Source: Clostridia bacterium
GTDB lineage: Bacteria; Bacillota; Clostridia; Oscillospirales; CAG-272
Direction: 5' to 3'
Assembly (NCBI GenBank): GCA_017631085.1
Contig: JAGBTY010000053.1
Coordinates: 1 to 64,000 of the forward strand
DNA: 64,000 bases
Part shown: positions 34,186 through 43,365 of the stretch, one piece after another
Layout: every line of letters starts with the position of its first letter
Numbering within the stretch: position 1 is the first letter of the stretch
Notes under the pieces: generated by a model
Told to the model about the DNA's origin: nothing
Seen by the model: only the letters and a program-made list of their open reading frames with translations
Database searches by the model: none
Made by a program: the position numbers and the translations under genes

Positions 34186-34812
34186 ATGTTAAACGAATTA
34201 TTCAACAGATATCCAACACTCAAAGAGTGCGAGGAAAGCATACTTGCAGCCGAAAAAGCCATTATAGAATGTTATGAGAGGGGCGGAAAGCTTCTTCTTT
34301 GCGGAAACGGAGGCAGCTGTGCGGACTGCGATCATATCACGGGTGAGCTTATGAAGGGATTTCTTAAGAAAAGACCTCTTTCGGCTGAAAAGATCGCTGA
34401 AATGAAAAAGCTCTCCCCAACACTTGATGATGAGACACTGAAAAAGCTTCAATGCGGTCTCCCTGCCATCTCTCTTGTCAGCATGAATGCTCTTGTAAGC
34501 GCCTTTTGCAACGATGTTGATCCTGAACTTATCTATGCACAAAGCGTGCTTGGGCTTGGTAAATCTGGAGATATACTTATAGGCATCAGCACTTCCGGTA
34601 ACGCAAAAAACGTTGCCGCTGCCGCAAAGGTCGCAAAAGGACTTGGCATGACAGTTATCGGCCTTACAGGGAAAAAAGGAGGAACACTTGGTGAGCTTTC
34701 TGACATCTCTATCCGCGTTCCCGAGTGCGAGACCTTCAAGGTACAGGAGCTTCACCTCCCTGTTTACCACTATCTCTGTGCAACGGTCGAAGCGCATTTC
34801 TTCGAAAACTAA
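34186..34812 (+). CDS. SIS-domain sugar phosphate isomerase (GmhA-like)
   Basis: A 208-residue SIS-fold protein. LLLCGNGGSCADCDHITGEL near residue 36 matches the GmhA substrate loop, GISTSGNAKNV near 132 is the second phosphate-binding loop, and QELHLPVYHYLC supplies the C-terminal Glu/His catalytic pair. GmhA converts sedoheptulose-7-phosphate to heptose-7-phosphate. An insertion of about 15 residues (near 65-80) separates it from short GmhA proteins, as also seen in phosphosugar isomerase relatives. Pairing with a ROK kinase suggests phosphorylation then isomerisation of one sugar. Confidence 0.87.
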   Translation: MLNELFNRYPTLKECEESILAAEKAIIECYERGGKLLLCGNGGSCADCDHITGELMKGFLKKRPLSAEKIAEMKKLSPTLDDETLKKLQCGLPAISLVSMNALVSAFCNDVDPELIYAQSVLGLGKSGDILIGISTSGNAKNVAAAAKVAKGLGMTVIGLTGKKGGTLGELSDISIRVPECETFKVQELHLPVYHYLCATVEAHFFEN

Positions 34813-34822
34813 TATTGTATAT

Positions 34823-34853
34823 AAAAACCGCCTTTAAAAAGGCGGCTTTTATA
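34823..34853 (+). terminator. Terminator of the ROK/SIS operon
   Basis: A short hairpin with stem CCGCCTTT/AAAGGCGG (34828-34835 with 34838-34845), followed by CTTTTAT. Confidence 0.75.
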
Positions 34854-34869
34854 TTAGAAAATATATATA

Positions 34870-34898
34870 TTGATATTCTTCTGAAAATGTGATATAAT
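34870..34898 (+). promoter_or_regulatory. Promoter of the HtrA-type protease gene
   Basis: TTGATA (34870-34875) and TATAAT (34893-34898), spacing 17. Confidence 0.75.
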
Positions 34899-34933
34899 TA
34901 CTCCACATATAAAAATAATCGGGGAGATAAAAA

Positions 34934-36190
34934 ATGAACTTGCCAAAAAGAAAAAAAAATATATTTCTCATGCTTACTGCTCTCTGCGTTTTACTATCTA
35001 TAACGCTTTGCGGTTGTTATACCTTTGAGATAAACGGTGTAAAGAGCACGCACGTAAACGAAGACGGAGATCTTATTGTAACATATTTTAACGGTCGAAA
35101 GGAAAATGCAGGTCCGGTAAAAGATGACGATAAAGACATCGACGGCGGTGATGCATACAATAATATTACGATAAATTCCCAAGGTGGAAGCGACCTGTCA
35201 CTCGCCACTGCAAAAGGGCTAATGAGCACAGTCAGAATCATATCCAAATATGCATCGTCTCTCTCTCAAAGTGCCGGAGTCATATATAAGCTTGACAAAT
35301 CTGCGGGCGACGCATACATCCTAACGAATTATCACGCAGTCGCAAACTCCGAAAATGATATTTCCGACAACATATCGATATTTATTTATGGAAGCGAAAT
35401 AAATAATTTGGCAATAAGCGCTGAGTACGTTGGCGGCTCTATGTATTACGACATTGCCATATTGAAGATAGAAAACAGTGACATTCTAAAATCCTCTGAC
35501 GCCATCGCGGTCAAGGTTGCCGATGCGGATAATATCTTTGTAGGCGAGAGTGCTATTGCCATAGGGAACCCCGAAGGCTATGGACTTTCTGCGACCTGCG
35601 GAATAATAAGCGTAGATTCGGAAAATATCAATATAACAGTGGAAGACAGAACAGAAGTTTCGTTCAGAGTTATGCGAATAGATACTGCAATAAACCACGG
35701 AAACAGCGGAGGCGGTCTTTATAATACCAAAGGGGAGCTTATCGGTATCGTAAACGCAAAGACAAGCGATACATCTATAGAAAATATCGCTTTTGCCATA
35801 CCCATATCCACCGCTTGCGCGGTCGCCGACAGTATAATCGACCACCCCGACCATGACACTCTTCAACGTGCGATGCTCGGCGTTGTCGTTACAACTGCCG
35901 ATTCAAGGGCGGTATATGACGCCGAAAGCGGACGAACCACAATAGTTGAAAAGGTCAGTGTTTCTCAAATATCAAGCGGCTTCATAGCAGAAGGCATTCT
36001 CGCCGAAGGGGATATACTGAAAACCATATCTATCGGAGACAGAGAAAAACAGATCACGAGACGTTTCCATTTGATCGATTTCATGCTCACCGCCCGCTTG
36101 GGAGATACGGTTGACCTCAAAATAGAACGAAACGGCGAGGAAACGACTGTTTCTTTCGTTATAACCGAGGACTGTATAGTTTCATATTAA
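34934..36190 (+). CDS. HtrA/DegP-type serine protease, probable lipoprotein
   Basis: A 418-residue S1C protease. The N-terminus (KRKKN then a hydrophobic stretch ending SITLCGC) is a signal peptide with a lipobox-like LCGC, so the protease is probably tethered outside the membrane by Cys near residue 28. The catalytic triad is His in TNYHAV (about 132), Asp in YYDIAIL (about 173) and Ser in HGNSGGGL (about 257). A PDZ-like domain fills about 310-415. HtrA proteins handle misfolded exported proteins. The lipoprotein anchor is unusual, since most Firmicute homologues carry a transmembrane anchor. GGGGAG precedes the ATG. Confidence 0.9.
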   Translation: MNLPKRKKNIFLMLTALCVLLSITLCGCYTFEINGVKSTHVNEDGDLIVTYFNGRKENAGPVKDDDKDIDGGDAYNNITINSQGGSDLSLATAKGLMSTVRIISKYASSLSQSAGVIYKLDKSAGDAYILTNYHAVANSENDISDNISIFIYGSEINNLAISAEYVGGSMYYDIAILKIENSDILKSSDAIAVKVADADNIFVGESAIAIGNPEGYGLSATCGIISVDSENINITVEDRTEVSFRVMRIDTAINHGNSGGGLYNTKGELIGIVNAKTSDTSIENIAFAIPISTACAVADSIIDHPDHDTLQRAMLGVVVTTADSRAVYDAESGRTTIVEKVSVSQISSGFIAEGILAEGDILKTISIGDREKQITRRFHLIDFMLTARLGDTVDLKIERNGEETTVSFVITEDCIVSY

Positions 36191-36194
36191 CACA

Positions 36195-36229
36195 AAAAGG
36201 AATGAGTTCCTTAAGCTCTCATTCCTTTT
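36195..36229 (+). terminator. Terminator of the HtrA-type protease gene
   Basis: A 12-bp stem (36195-36206 with 36218-36229), loop of 11, with T run. Confidence 0.85.
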
Positions 36230-36331
36230 CTTGATGATTAATCAATATTTTTTGGTGATATTCTAATAGATTTATACTGCTTTTTATGATATAATCATCA
36301 TAAAGACTTATTTTTATAAAGGAGATCTTTT

Positions 36332-37591
36332 ATGGCTCACCCTACATTTGACAAATTACCTAAAAGGCTTACCATAAGCTTTCCACTGTGGCTTATTTAT
36401 GCCACCAAAGGAGAATATTCACCTTATTATGATATTGACAAGCTCATGAAAGAGCACGCCGAAAGAGGCTTTAACTGTATTCGAATAGATAGCGGCGCAG
36501 GTCTTATTCACGATCTCTCGGGAAAGCCTCGTGGAGATTTTGACCTTGGCACCATGTTCGGTGAATTCGAAAGGATTCCACGTCAGCAAGGATTTTTGGG
36601 AGACGGAGGACACGTTGATCTACTTTAGCGTTTAATAAAAACATTTGAATGCGCAAAAAAGTACAACATGTACGTAATTCTCTCGCAATGGTATTTTTTA
36701 CATACGTATTGGTTTCATAAAGAAGGAGATCCTATTGCCGACGAGATATTCGCAATACCAGCCCATGAAAGATTTGCGGCATTCGCAAAATTCTGGCACT
36801 ATATCCTTCTCGAGCTGGAAAAGAAAGAGCTTGATGACCGCATAGTATTCGTTGAGCTTTTCAACGAGGTCAACGACCACCCTTATCAGTGCGGTGTAAC
36901 AGGTTGGGATCACAACGTCAAAAGAATAGTAGGAGCCGAAGAAACCGCGCAATTCCGTCAGGAGCATACAGATGCAATAGATTTTCTGCGTGACCGTCAT
37001 CCACAGATTCTTTTCGGTTACGATTCCGACAATTCAGGAATGACATCTACGTGTATGCCCGAAAATGTAGACGTGTTTAATTTTCATTCATATTTTCTTT
37101 GGGGTGCATATGACCGCACTTATGCAAAGCATCCCGAATGGTTCAAGGGTGAGATCACTCGCGAGATAGTTAAAAGCTCGAGAGCGGGACGTAGACCCGC
37201 AAGCGACGATTGGTATGTCCGTGTTGCGCAGCACAACGACATTGACTATTCCTACCTTGATGAGATCGAAAAAGAGCTTGAAAAACACTATATTGAAAAT
37301 CGCGACCACTACCTTGCGTTGATGAGATCGGCGCTAAGCAATAATATTAAAGCCGCAAACGGAAGACCTATCGTATGCGGCGAAGGAGTAAGCTACATAT
37401 GCTCAAAGCTAATTCTTTGGGAAGAACACTCCGAATCCTATTGGGAGCTCATCCGTGAAATGCTGGAGACATACAAAGCCGCGGGAATTTGGGGAAGCGT
37501 TATCCGAACCTGCATGGGTCCCGAAGATCCTTGCTGGGAGCTTAACAAGGATAAAATACTCGAACTTAACAAATTTTTCTTGGAAGATTAA
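36332..37591 (+). pseudogene. Clan GH-A glycosidase (cellulase-like) interrupted by one in-frame TAG
   Basis: A 420-codon frame runs from the ATG at 36332 (GGAG 7 bases before it) to TAA at 37589-37591, broken only by TAG at codon 99 (36626-36628). The halves join without a frame shift: GHVDLL, stop, RLIKTFECAKKYNMYVIL reads as one continuous barrel strand and helix. It belongs to the cellulase-like group of clan GH-A barrels: VELFNEVND (about codon 173) has the acid/base Glu and VCGEGVSY (about codon 349) the nucleophile Glu. Single-base change from AAG, GAG or CAG would create it. It may be a fresh nonsense mutation, a sequence error, or readthrough. No signal peptide is seen. Confidence 0.85.
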
Positions 37592-37597
37592 AAAATA

Positions 37598-37640
37598 GGT
37601 TGTCTCAAGTTTGGGAAATTTTTCAAACTATCGGCAAACC
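37598..37640 (+). repeat. Degenerate hairpin repeat, copy C
   Basis: The left arm GGTTGTCTCAAGTTTG (37598-37613) matches the left arm of copy A. The right arm starts correctly (CAAACT at 37624-37629) but then departs from the complement and ends with AAACC. It lies seven bases past the interrupted glycosidase gene and no longer folds fully. Confidence 0.55.
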
Positions 37641-37642
37641 AC

Positions 37643-37687
37643 ACAAAAAACACTTGCTATCCGCAATGGACCGCAAGTGTTTTTTGT
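37643..37687. terminator. Bidirectional terminator after the interrupted glycosidase gene
   Basis: A perfect 15-bp stem (37643-37657 with 37673-37687), loop of 15, with runs of A and T in the arms. Confidence 0.85.
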
Positions 37688-37746
37688 TATTTTGTCACAA
37701 AGAAATTTTTTAAAGATTAATTCGGGACATTCGCTTTTTTAATTAA

Positions 37747-38928
37747 TTAAAACTCGGGAACCTCGATCTCTACTTCTCTACCGAGCTTTGCCGATTTAAC
37801 TATACCATCAATAATTGCCTGGTTATAGATGATCTCTGAAGAAGGTACGGGAGCGGGGGTTCCGTTCTTACAAGCGTCAAGAAACGTACGGATCTTTCTG
37901 TCAAACAGATATACTAAAAGGTCACCGCCAGTAGTTTCAATTATCGGAACCTCGGTCTGTGTATCAAGACCCGATACCTGATGATATATTACCATAGGCT
38001 TATCAACGCTTCCGTTCCAACACTCTGTAGAAGGAATACGGAGGCTTCCCTTTGTACCCATGATTATCGTGTCACCGGGGGTGTCAAGGTTCATTGCCCA
38101 TGCTATTCTGAAGTCGAGAACGATACCGCCCTCAAGACGAATGAATGCAGCCGCAAAATCGTCAACTCCGAACTTTTCAGCGTAGGCCTTTCTCTTATCC
38201 TCTGCATATCCACTGTATTCGGGATCCTTTCCGAAGAAGGAAGAGGTGTAACCCGAAACGGTGAGAGGCTTGGGATAACCGAGAGCATTGAGAACAAGGT
38301 CAAGTGAGTAGCATCCGATATCACCGACTGCGCCTATTCCTGCCGTTTCGTCAGCAATAAAGGACGTTCCAAAAGGAGCAGGGATACCTCTGCGGCGTCC
38401 GCCACCTGTCTGAATGTAGTAGATATCGCCGAGTACGCCAGACTGAACTATCTTCTTTATCTGCTGCATATTTGCGTCCATTCTGGGCTGGAATCCGATA
38501 GAAAGAACCTTTCCGCTTCTCTTCTCTGCCTTCATGACCTCTACTGCCTCGTCAAGAGTAACCGTAAAGGGCTTTTCGAGAAGAACGTTTATACCCGCAT
38601 CAAGAGCGTATATTGCAGGAGCTGCGTGCTGACGGTTGTATGTACAGATCGATACTGCATCAAGCGCCAATGACTTGTCGTCTATCATCTCCTTATGAGA
38701 TGCGTAATCGGTCTTTGCACCCTCGATTCCGTATTTTTTGAAGAATTCCTCTGCCTTACCGGGAACGAGGTCGCATCCTGCAACTATCTCAACGTCTGGC
38801 TGTGCGAGATATGCTTCCATGTGGTTATTTGCTATCCAGCCGCAACCTATGATACCTATTCTCATTTTCTTGGACGTGTCGATCTTAGCTCCGCCCGTTC
38901 TGTCTGTGAAACTGTTAAGCTGTGACAT
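37747..38928 (-). CDS. Gfo/Idh/MocA family oxidoreductase
   Basis: A 393-residue NAD(P)-dependent oxidoreductase. After a 20-residue N-terminal extension, MRIGIIGCGWIANNHMEAYL is the Rossmann motif (about 22-41), and NVLLEKPFTVTLDEAVE is the EKP signature near residue 115. The GAVGDIGCYSLDLVLNALGYP block supplies the catalytic Asp/His region. AGGAGG precedes the ATG. It is 29 bases downstream of a sugar isomerase/epimerase gene, forming a second oxidoreductase/isomerase pair besides the one in the nag operon. The substrate is unknown. Confidence 0.9.
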   Translation of the reverse strand: MSQLNSFTDRTGGAKIDTSKKMRIGIIGCGWIANNHMEAYLAQPDVEIVAGCDLVPGKAEEFFKKYGIEGAKTDYASHKEMIDDKSLALDAVSICTYNRQHAAPAIYALDAGINVLLEKPFTVTLDEAVEVMKAEKRSGKVLSIGFQPRMDANMQQIKKIVQSGVLGDIYYIQTGGGRRRGIPAPFGTSFIADETAGIGAVGDIGCYSLDLVLNALGYPKPLTVSGYTSSFFGKDPEYSGYAEDKRKAYAEKFGVDDFAAAFIRLEGGIVLDFRIAWAMNLDTPGDTIIMGTKGSLRIPSTECWNGSVDKPMVIYHQVSGLDTQTEVPIIETTGGDLLVYLFDRKIRTFLDACKNGTPAPVPSSEIIYNQAIIDGIVKSAKLGREVEIEVPEF

Positions 38929-38957
38929 TCCTGTCTCCTCCTAAATTTAAATTTTTA

Positions 38958-39773
38958 TCAATATCCGAGAGTCTTGAGATATTCACGACTCATTTTAATA
39001 CAATCCATACGGCTGATGCCCTCGGTGGGCTCATCCTGCTCGACAACTACCCATTCCGCTCCTGCAGCTTCTCCTGCCTTAAGAATAGACGGAAAATCCT
39101 GAACTCCTGCTCCTACCGAACGGAAAGCAAAATTGCTTGGACGCTTTGGGGCTTCATCTTCCATTCCGATAAGGCCGTACATACCCTCGGACTTGTCTCC
39201 TACATAATCCTTAAGGTGAAGAACGGGAGAACGTCCTGAATATTTTCCGATATAGTCCGCAGGATCCTCGCCACCGACTCTTACCCAACATACGTCAAGC
39301 TCTGTCATAAGATGCTCTGGCGCTATGCTATCGTAAAGAATATCGAGAGCATATTTTCCATCGATCTTCAAAAATTCAAAATCATGGTTGTGGTAAAGAA
39401 GCTGTATTCCAAGCTCTTTAGCAACAGTGCCGATCATATCAACGTTCTTTATTACTTCAGGGAATTTTGGAGTACCGGGACGATCCTCCTCTGTAAGATA
39501 GGGTACTGCTACGAATCTACAGCCTACTGTCTTATACTGTGCAAGAACACCTTTGGGATCTGCCACAAGTTCAACATAAGGAACGTGTGCAGATATGGGA
39601 GTAAGTCCAATCTCCGAGCACATTGCAGCCACCTCTTCGGGAGCGTGACCGTAAAGTCCGGCAAACTCTACTCCGTCGTATCCGATCTTCTTTATTTCTT
39701 CAAGTGTCTTTCTAAGGTCTTTTTCTGCCGAATCACGAACAGAATACACCTGAACAGCTACGGGCAATGCCAT
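38958..39773 (-). CDS. Sugar phosphate isomerase/epimerase (TIM barrel)
   Basis: A 271-residue xylose isomerase-like protein. VQVYSVRDSAEKDLRKTLEE near the N-terminus, YDGVEFAGLYGH, LLYHNHDFEF (metal His), MTELDVCWVRVGG (Glu/Asp), VLHLKDYVGD and VVVEQDEP match the family's metal and catalytic positions. I set the start at ATG 39773, seven bases after AGGAGG, since earlier ATG codons touch the ribosome site. It is first in the operon with a Gfo/Idh oxidoreductase. Confidence 0.88.
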   Translation of the reverse strand: MALPVAVQVYSVRDSAEKDLRKTLEEIKKIGYDGVEFAGLYGHAPEEVAAMCSEIGLTPISAHVPYVELVADPKGVLAQYKTVGCRFVAVPYLTEEDRPGTPKFPEVIKNVDMIGTVAKELGIQLLYHNHDFEFLKIDGKYALDILYDSIAPEHLMTELDVCWVRVGGEDPADYIGKYSGRSPVLHLKDYVGDKSEGMYGLIGMEDEAPKRPSNFAFRSVGAGVQDFPSILKAGEAAGAEWVVVEQDEPTEGISRMDCIKMSREYLKTLGY

Positions 39774-39803
39774 TTTCATACCTCCTGATATGCTTTTTGT
39801 TTT

Positions 39804-39832
39804 ATTATAAGACATAAAAATTGCTTTTACAA
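39804..39832 (-). promoter_or_regulatory. Promoter of the isomerase/oxidoreductase operon
   Basis: On the minus strand TTGTAA (39827-39832) and TATAAT (39804-39809), spacing 17. Confidence 0.65.
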
Positions 39833-39878
39833 GTCAAAACGCGGACATTTAGAGACAAAAATTGCTATATTTTATTAT

Positions 39879-40502
39879 TCATTCTTCGAAGCACTCGCAA
39901 ACTACCGAATATACGTCATCCGCAATCTCCTCGATAGTTCGGTAAGCATCAATACGCCTTATATTGTCTCTCACCCCTATATCCTCAATGACCGATAGAA
40001 ATTTTTCTCTGACTCGCCTAAGAGTATCTTCGTTTTCGTATATTTCCACATTATCTCTTCCCGCACTTATTCTCTCAAGACTTTGAGACGGAAGAAGGTC
40101 AAGATATATACATATGTCGGGGCGTATTATTTCAGGACAGTCAAGATTCATTCCCTTTACCCATGCATAATCGGTAGAATACCCCTGGTAAGCAAGTGTG
40201 GAGTAATAGTATCTATCACAGATAACGTAATAGTCCTCATCGAGTTTTTTCTTTATACCAAACTCGGCGTTTATATTATGCTCTATTCTGTCGGATACGA
40301 ACATAAGAGCCATATCCCACTCGCTTTTTTTCACTCTTCCGCCAAGTGCTTCTCTCAAGGCTTTGCCAGAAGGCATATCGGTAGGCTCGGCAGTCATATA
40401 GACCTTCTTGCCCTCGCTGCGAAACCTTTCGGCAAGTAGCTTTAGCTGGGTAGTCTTCCCCGAACCGTCTATTCCTTCAAAAACTATAAATCTACCACTC
40501 AT
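39879..40502 (-). CDS. tmk: Thymidylate kinase
   Basis: A 207-residue dTMP kinase that makes dTDP for DNA synthesis. The P-loop FEGIDGSGKTTQ lies at about 8-19, the DR(Y/H) motif is CDRYYYSTLAYQG near residue 95, and the lid helix follows in LERISAGRDNVE. The length is typical. It is last in the maf-mre operon, 11 bases after birA. tmk more often sits with DNA polymerase delta-prime (holB) genes, so this place is unusual. Confidence 0.94.
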   Translation of the reverse strand: MSGRFIVFEGIDGSGKTTQLKLLAERFRSEGKKVYMTAEPTDMPSGKALREALGGRVKKSEWDMALMFVSDRIEHNINAEFGIKKKLDEDYYVICDRYYYSTLAYQGYSTDYAWVKGMNLDCPEIIRPDICIYLDLLPSQSLERISAGRDNVEIYENEDTLRRVREKFLSVIEDIGVRDNIRRIDAYRTIEEIADDVYSVVCECFEE

Positions 40503-40513
40503 TTATATAATGC

Positions 40514-41311
40514 TCACTTTCCTTTATTTTCAAATCTTACAGATATCTCTCCGCTTGACAGTATCTTTGATTTACCGTTGCCAAGTGCTACATGCAAAAA
40601 ACCCATATCGTCGATGCTCTCGACAACTCCCGTCTCGGTGTATCCGTTTTCGGTAAACCGTATCTCACGTCCGAGACAGAGAGACGATTCCCTGTATTCG
40701 TTCATGTATGAAAAATCTCTCTCACCTGCCTTATCAAGCAATGTGAAAAATTCATTCGTTATCTCTGCCGCAAGCTCACTTCTTCCACCAAGCTTTCCAA
40801 GAGATACTGCAATCTTTCGGAGCTCGTCAGGAAAGCTTTCGGTACTTATATTCACACCGATACCCACTGCTACAGCTTTGAAGGACTTCCCTTCCTTTTC
40901 TCCCATAAAGCTTTCGGCAAGGATACCTGCCGCCTTTGAACCGTCGAGATAAATGTCGTTTACCCACTTTATCTTGGTTTCAATGCCGTACACACGATAT
41001 ATGCTTCGTTTGAGCGCTACTGCCGCTATTGAGGTTATTCTGAGCGTAGCATCTGTCTCATTTGGCGATGGAAACAACAGAGTCATATAAAGTCCCACTC
41101 CTCGCGGAGAATAAAAGCTTCTTCCCATTCGTCCTCTGCCGCCGCTCTGCTCCTCCGCAAGTATCAAGGCTCTGCCCGACGTACCACCCTCCGCAAGTCT
41201 TTTTGCTTCGGTATTTGTAGAATCTATGAGAGAATAAAGATAAATTTCAATGTCCCTATCAAGTGCTTTTTTTATTTTTTCTCTGTCAAGCATCTCGTTA
41301 TTCGAACACAT
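40514..41311 (-). CDS. birA: Biotin-protein ligase without DNA-binding domain
   Basis: A 265-residue class I biotin protein ligase that attaches biotin to carboxylase carrier proteins. It begins directly with the catalytic domain: STNTEAKRL, GGRGRMGRSFYSP (biotin/ATP loop, about 53-65), KWVNDIYLDGSKAAGIL (catalytic Lys region, about 114-130) and VGIGVN. The N-terminal winged helix of bifunctional BirA is missing, so it cannot act as a biotin repressor. AAGGAG precedes the ATG. No biotin-dependent enzyme gene is nearby. Confidence 0.92.
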   Translation of the reverse strand: MCSNNEMLDREKIKKALDRDIEIYLYSLIDSTNTEAKRLAEGGTSGRALILAEEQSGGRGRMGRSFYSPRGVGLYMTLLFPSPNETDATLRITSIAAVALKRSIYRVYGIETKIKWVNDIYLDGSKAAGILAESFMGEKEGKSFKAVAVGIGVNISTESFPDELRKIAVSLGKLGGRSELAAEITNEFFTLLDKAGERDFSYMNEYRESSLCLGREIRFTENGYTETGVVESIDDMGFLHVALGNGKSKILSSGEISVRFENKGK

Positions 41312-41341
41312 TTCTTGCTCCTTTTTGAAGGTCTCAAAATA

Positions 41342-43351
41342 TTATTTTTCTTGTTTCTTGTCAAAATATCTTTCAAAAACACTTGCTGCGCCGACAGACG
41401 CATTGTATCCGTGTACACCCTCTTCTATAACACAGGAAACAACGATTTCAGGTGCGATAAGTGGCGCGAAGCCCGAAAACAGAGCATAGTCCTCGCGACC
41501 TGTTACCTGTGCCGTACCCGTCTTTCCTCCTACGTCAGCACCTACATCCTTAAAGTTATGGGTAAGCGACGTATTTCCGTCAACTACTTTTCCCATAGCA
41601 TCTATAAGTATACTATATGTCTCGCCGCTAAAATCTACTTTTTCAACCACCTCAGGCTTGTATTCATATATCACATCACCCGTGTAAAATTCCTTTACCG
41701 CTTTGAGAATATGAGCAGAATATCTGCTTCCGCCGTTGACGATACTCGCCATATAAACGCTTAATTGCAGTGGAGTATATCCGTGATCTGACTGTCCGAT
41801 AGATGCAGACAGATCGTCTCCCGCACTCCATTCACCACCGATCGATTCTCGGTATTCATTTCCCGCAATGTTTCCTGTCTTTTCACCAAGCTCAACACCC
41901 GTACTTTTTCCAAGCCCAAGAGCAGAAGTATAAGGTGTTATACGGTCAATGCCAAGCTCGTGACCGATGGTGTAGAAGAAAATGTTACATGATTCCTTTA
42001 TCGCTTCAACAATATCTATATTCCCGTGTGAAGCAAGACAGGTCGGATGATGCAAATAAGGATACGTACCGTTACAGCTACAACGTGTATTTCTGTCTAT
42101 ATTGTTTTCTTCGAGAGCCGCCAGAGCCATGCCTATTTTATAGGTAGATCCGGGGGCATATATTTCATTAAGCGCCCGATTAAGAAGAGGCTTGTTCTTA
42201 TCACTTGAGAGCGAAGAATAGTATTCTATCTCCGAATACACCGATAGGTCATAGGTAGGATATGAAGCAATTGCAAGCAACTCCCCTGTGTTAGGGTCGA
42301 TGGCTGTCAAAGCGCCCGCCTCAGCACTCTCTACACTTGCCACGTTCTCCGCAAGACCTTCCTCAGCAGCTATCTGCAGATCGATGTCTATGGTCAAATA
42401 AACGTCGTGTCCTCCTTGCGGCTCGGTTTCATAATATGTATTTATTATATCTCCATGTTCGTCGTATTCTATGACCATCTCACCGTCACTTCCTCTGAGC
42501 CACTCCTCAAAGGCAAGCTCACAGCCAGAACGTCCGACGATAGCATCCATGGGATACCCCATAGAATCGTAATATTCTGCATCCTCGGCAGTGATCCTGC
42601 CCACAGTACCGAGAATATGAGATGCAATACCCGGGTAATGATATACCCTCTCACTTACCGACATGAAATTTGCTCCCTTTATGTCGGCCTCTTTAATATA
42701 TGTCAGAAAAGCATAGTCACAACCCGATGCTATGGTATATGAGGCAAAAGATCCAAAATCAACCCTTCTCATTTCATACCACAAGCGAAGCAAAGAATCT
42801 ATCTCTTCGCTTGTATATCTTTCTTCGTCGATAGCATATGCAGACATGATATATTGCACAAGCTCTTTTGCCTCGGTGTCTTCGGAAAGTCCGAAGTTTT
42901 TCAGCGTTCTTTTAAAATGGTAATTATAGTTCGAGTCTTCGTCATATACCTCGTCTCTGTAAACAAGATCCGGATACTTACCCTCCAGTACGTAAAGATC
43001 CTCCGACAAAAGACCCAGCATTCCATTTTCATCAAGAGCATCTAAAAGATCAAGAAGCTCTCTGTTTATTTCGTTATACGTTGCGGGCATTGCCCCATAT
43101 TCGTACACAAGATCGTAGGTTGTGGAATTTCCAACGAGAAGCTTTCCGTTTCGGTCAAATATTTCGCCTCTGATTCCCGCAACCTGAACTCTACGCTCAC
43201 TTGCGGCAATGTCCTTTTCTCCGCCTCCATTTATTTGAATAACAGCAAGAACTACAAGATGGGCTATACATATTGCCAAAAACACGATACCAATTGCAAG
43301 AAATCTTCCCTTTTTAGCTACCTGCCTTTTTTTGTTATTAAAGCCGTTCAT
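41342..43351 (-). CDS. mrdA: Penicillin-binding protein 2 (transpeptidase, elongasome type)
   Basis: A 669-residue class B PBP. One transmembrane segment lies at about 17-38, then the pedestal domain (VQVAGIRGEIFDRNGKLLVG). The transpeptidase domain holds the active-site Ser in PGSTYKIG (SxxK, near 401), SCNIFF (SxN) and GGKTGTAQVTG (KTG). It should crosslink peptidoglycan during rod elongation together with the MreBCD proteins encoded upstream in the same operon. A CPBP-type protease gene sits between mreD and this gene. GAGG precedes the ATG. Confidence 0.93.
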   Translation of the reverse strand: MNGFNNKKRQVAKKGRFLAIGIVFLAICIAHLVVLAVIQINGGGEKDIAASERRVQVAGIRGEIFDRNGKLLVGNSTTYDLVYEYGAMPATYNEINRELLDLLDALDENGMLGLLSEDLYVLEGKYPDLVYRDEVYDEDSNYNYHFKRTLKNFGLSEDTEAKELVQYIMSAYAIDEERYTSEEIDSLLRLWYEMRRVDFGSFASYTIASGCDYAFLTYIKEADIKGANFMSVSERVYHYPGIASHILGTVGRITAEDAEYYDSMGYPMDAIVGRSGCELAFEEWLRGSDGEMVIEYDEHGDIINTYYETEPQGGHDVYLTIDIDLQIAAEEGLAENVASVESAEAGALTAIDPNTGELLAIASYPTYDLSVYSEIEYYSSLSSDKNKPLLNRALNEIYAPGSTYKIGMALAALEENNIDRNTRCSCNGTYPYLHHPTCLASHGNIDIVEAIKESCNIFFYTIGHELGIDRITPYTSALGLGKSTGVELGEKTGNIAGNEYRESIGGEWSAGDDLSASIGQSDHGYTPLQLSVYMASIVNGGSRYSAHILKAVKEFYTGDVIYEYKPEVVEKVDFSGETYSILIDAMGKVVDGNTSLTHNFKDVGADVGGKTGTAQVTGREDYALFSGFAPLIAPEIVVSCVIEEGVHGYNASVGAASVFERYFDKKQEK

Positions 43352-43365
43352 TCTTTACCTCAAAA

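Noticed and set aside
36626..36628. Genome-wide reassignment of TAG to an amino acid
   Set aside because: The DUF6472 gene ends with TAG at 9171-9173 directly before the next gene's ribosome site, and reading through would run into that gene. TAG therefore acts as a stop at least there.
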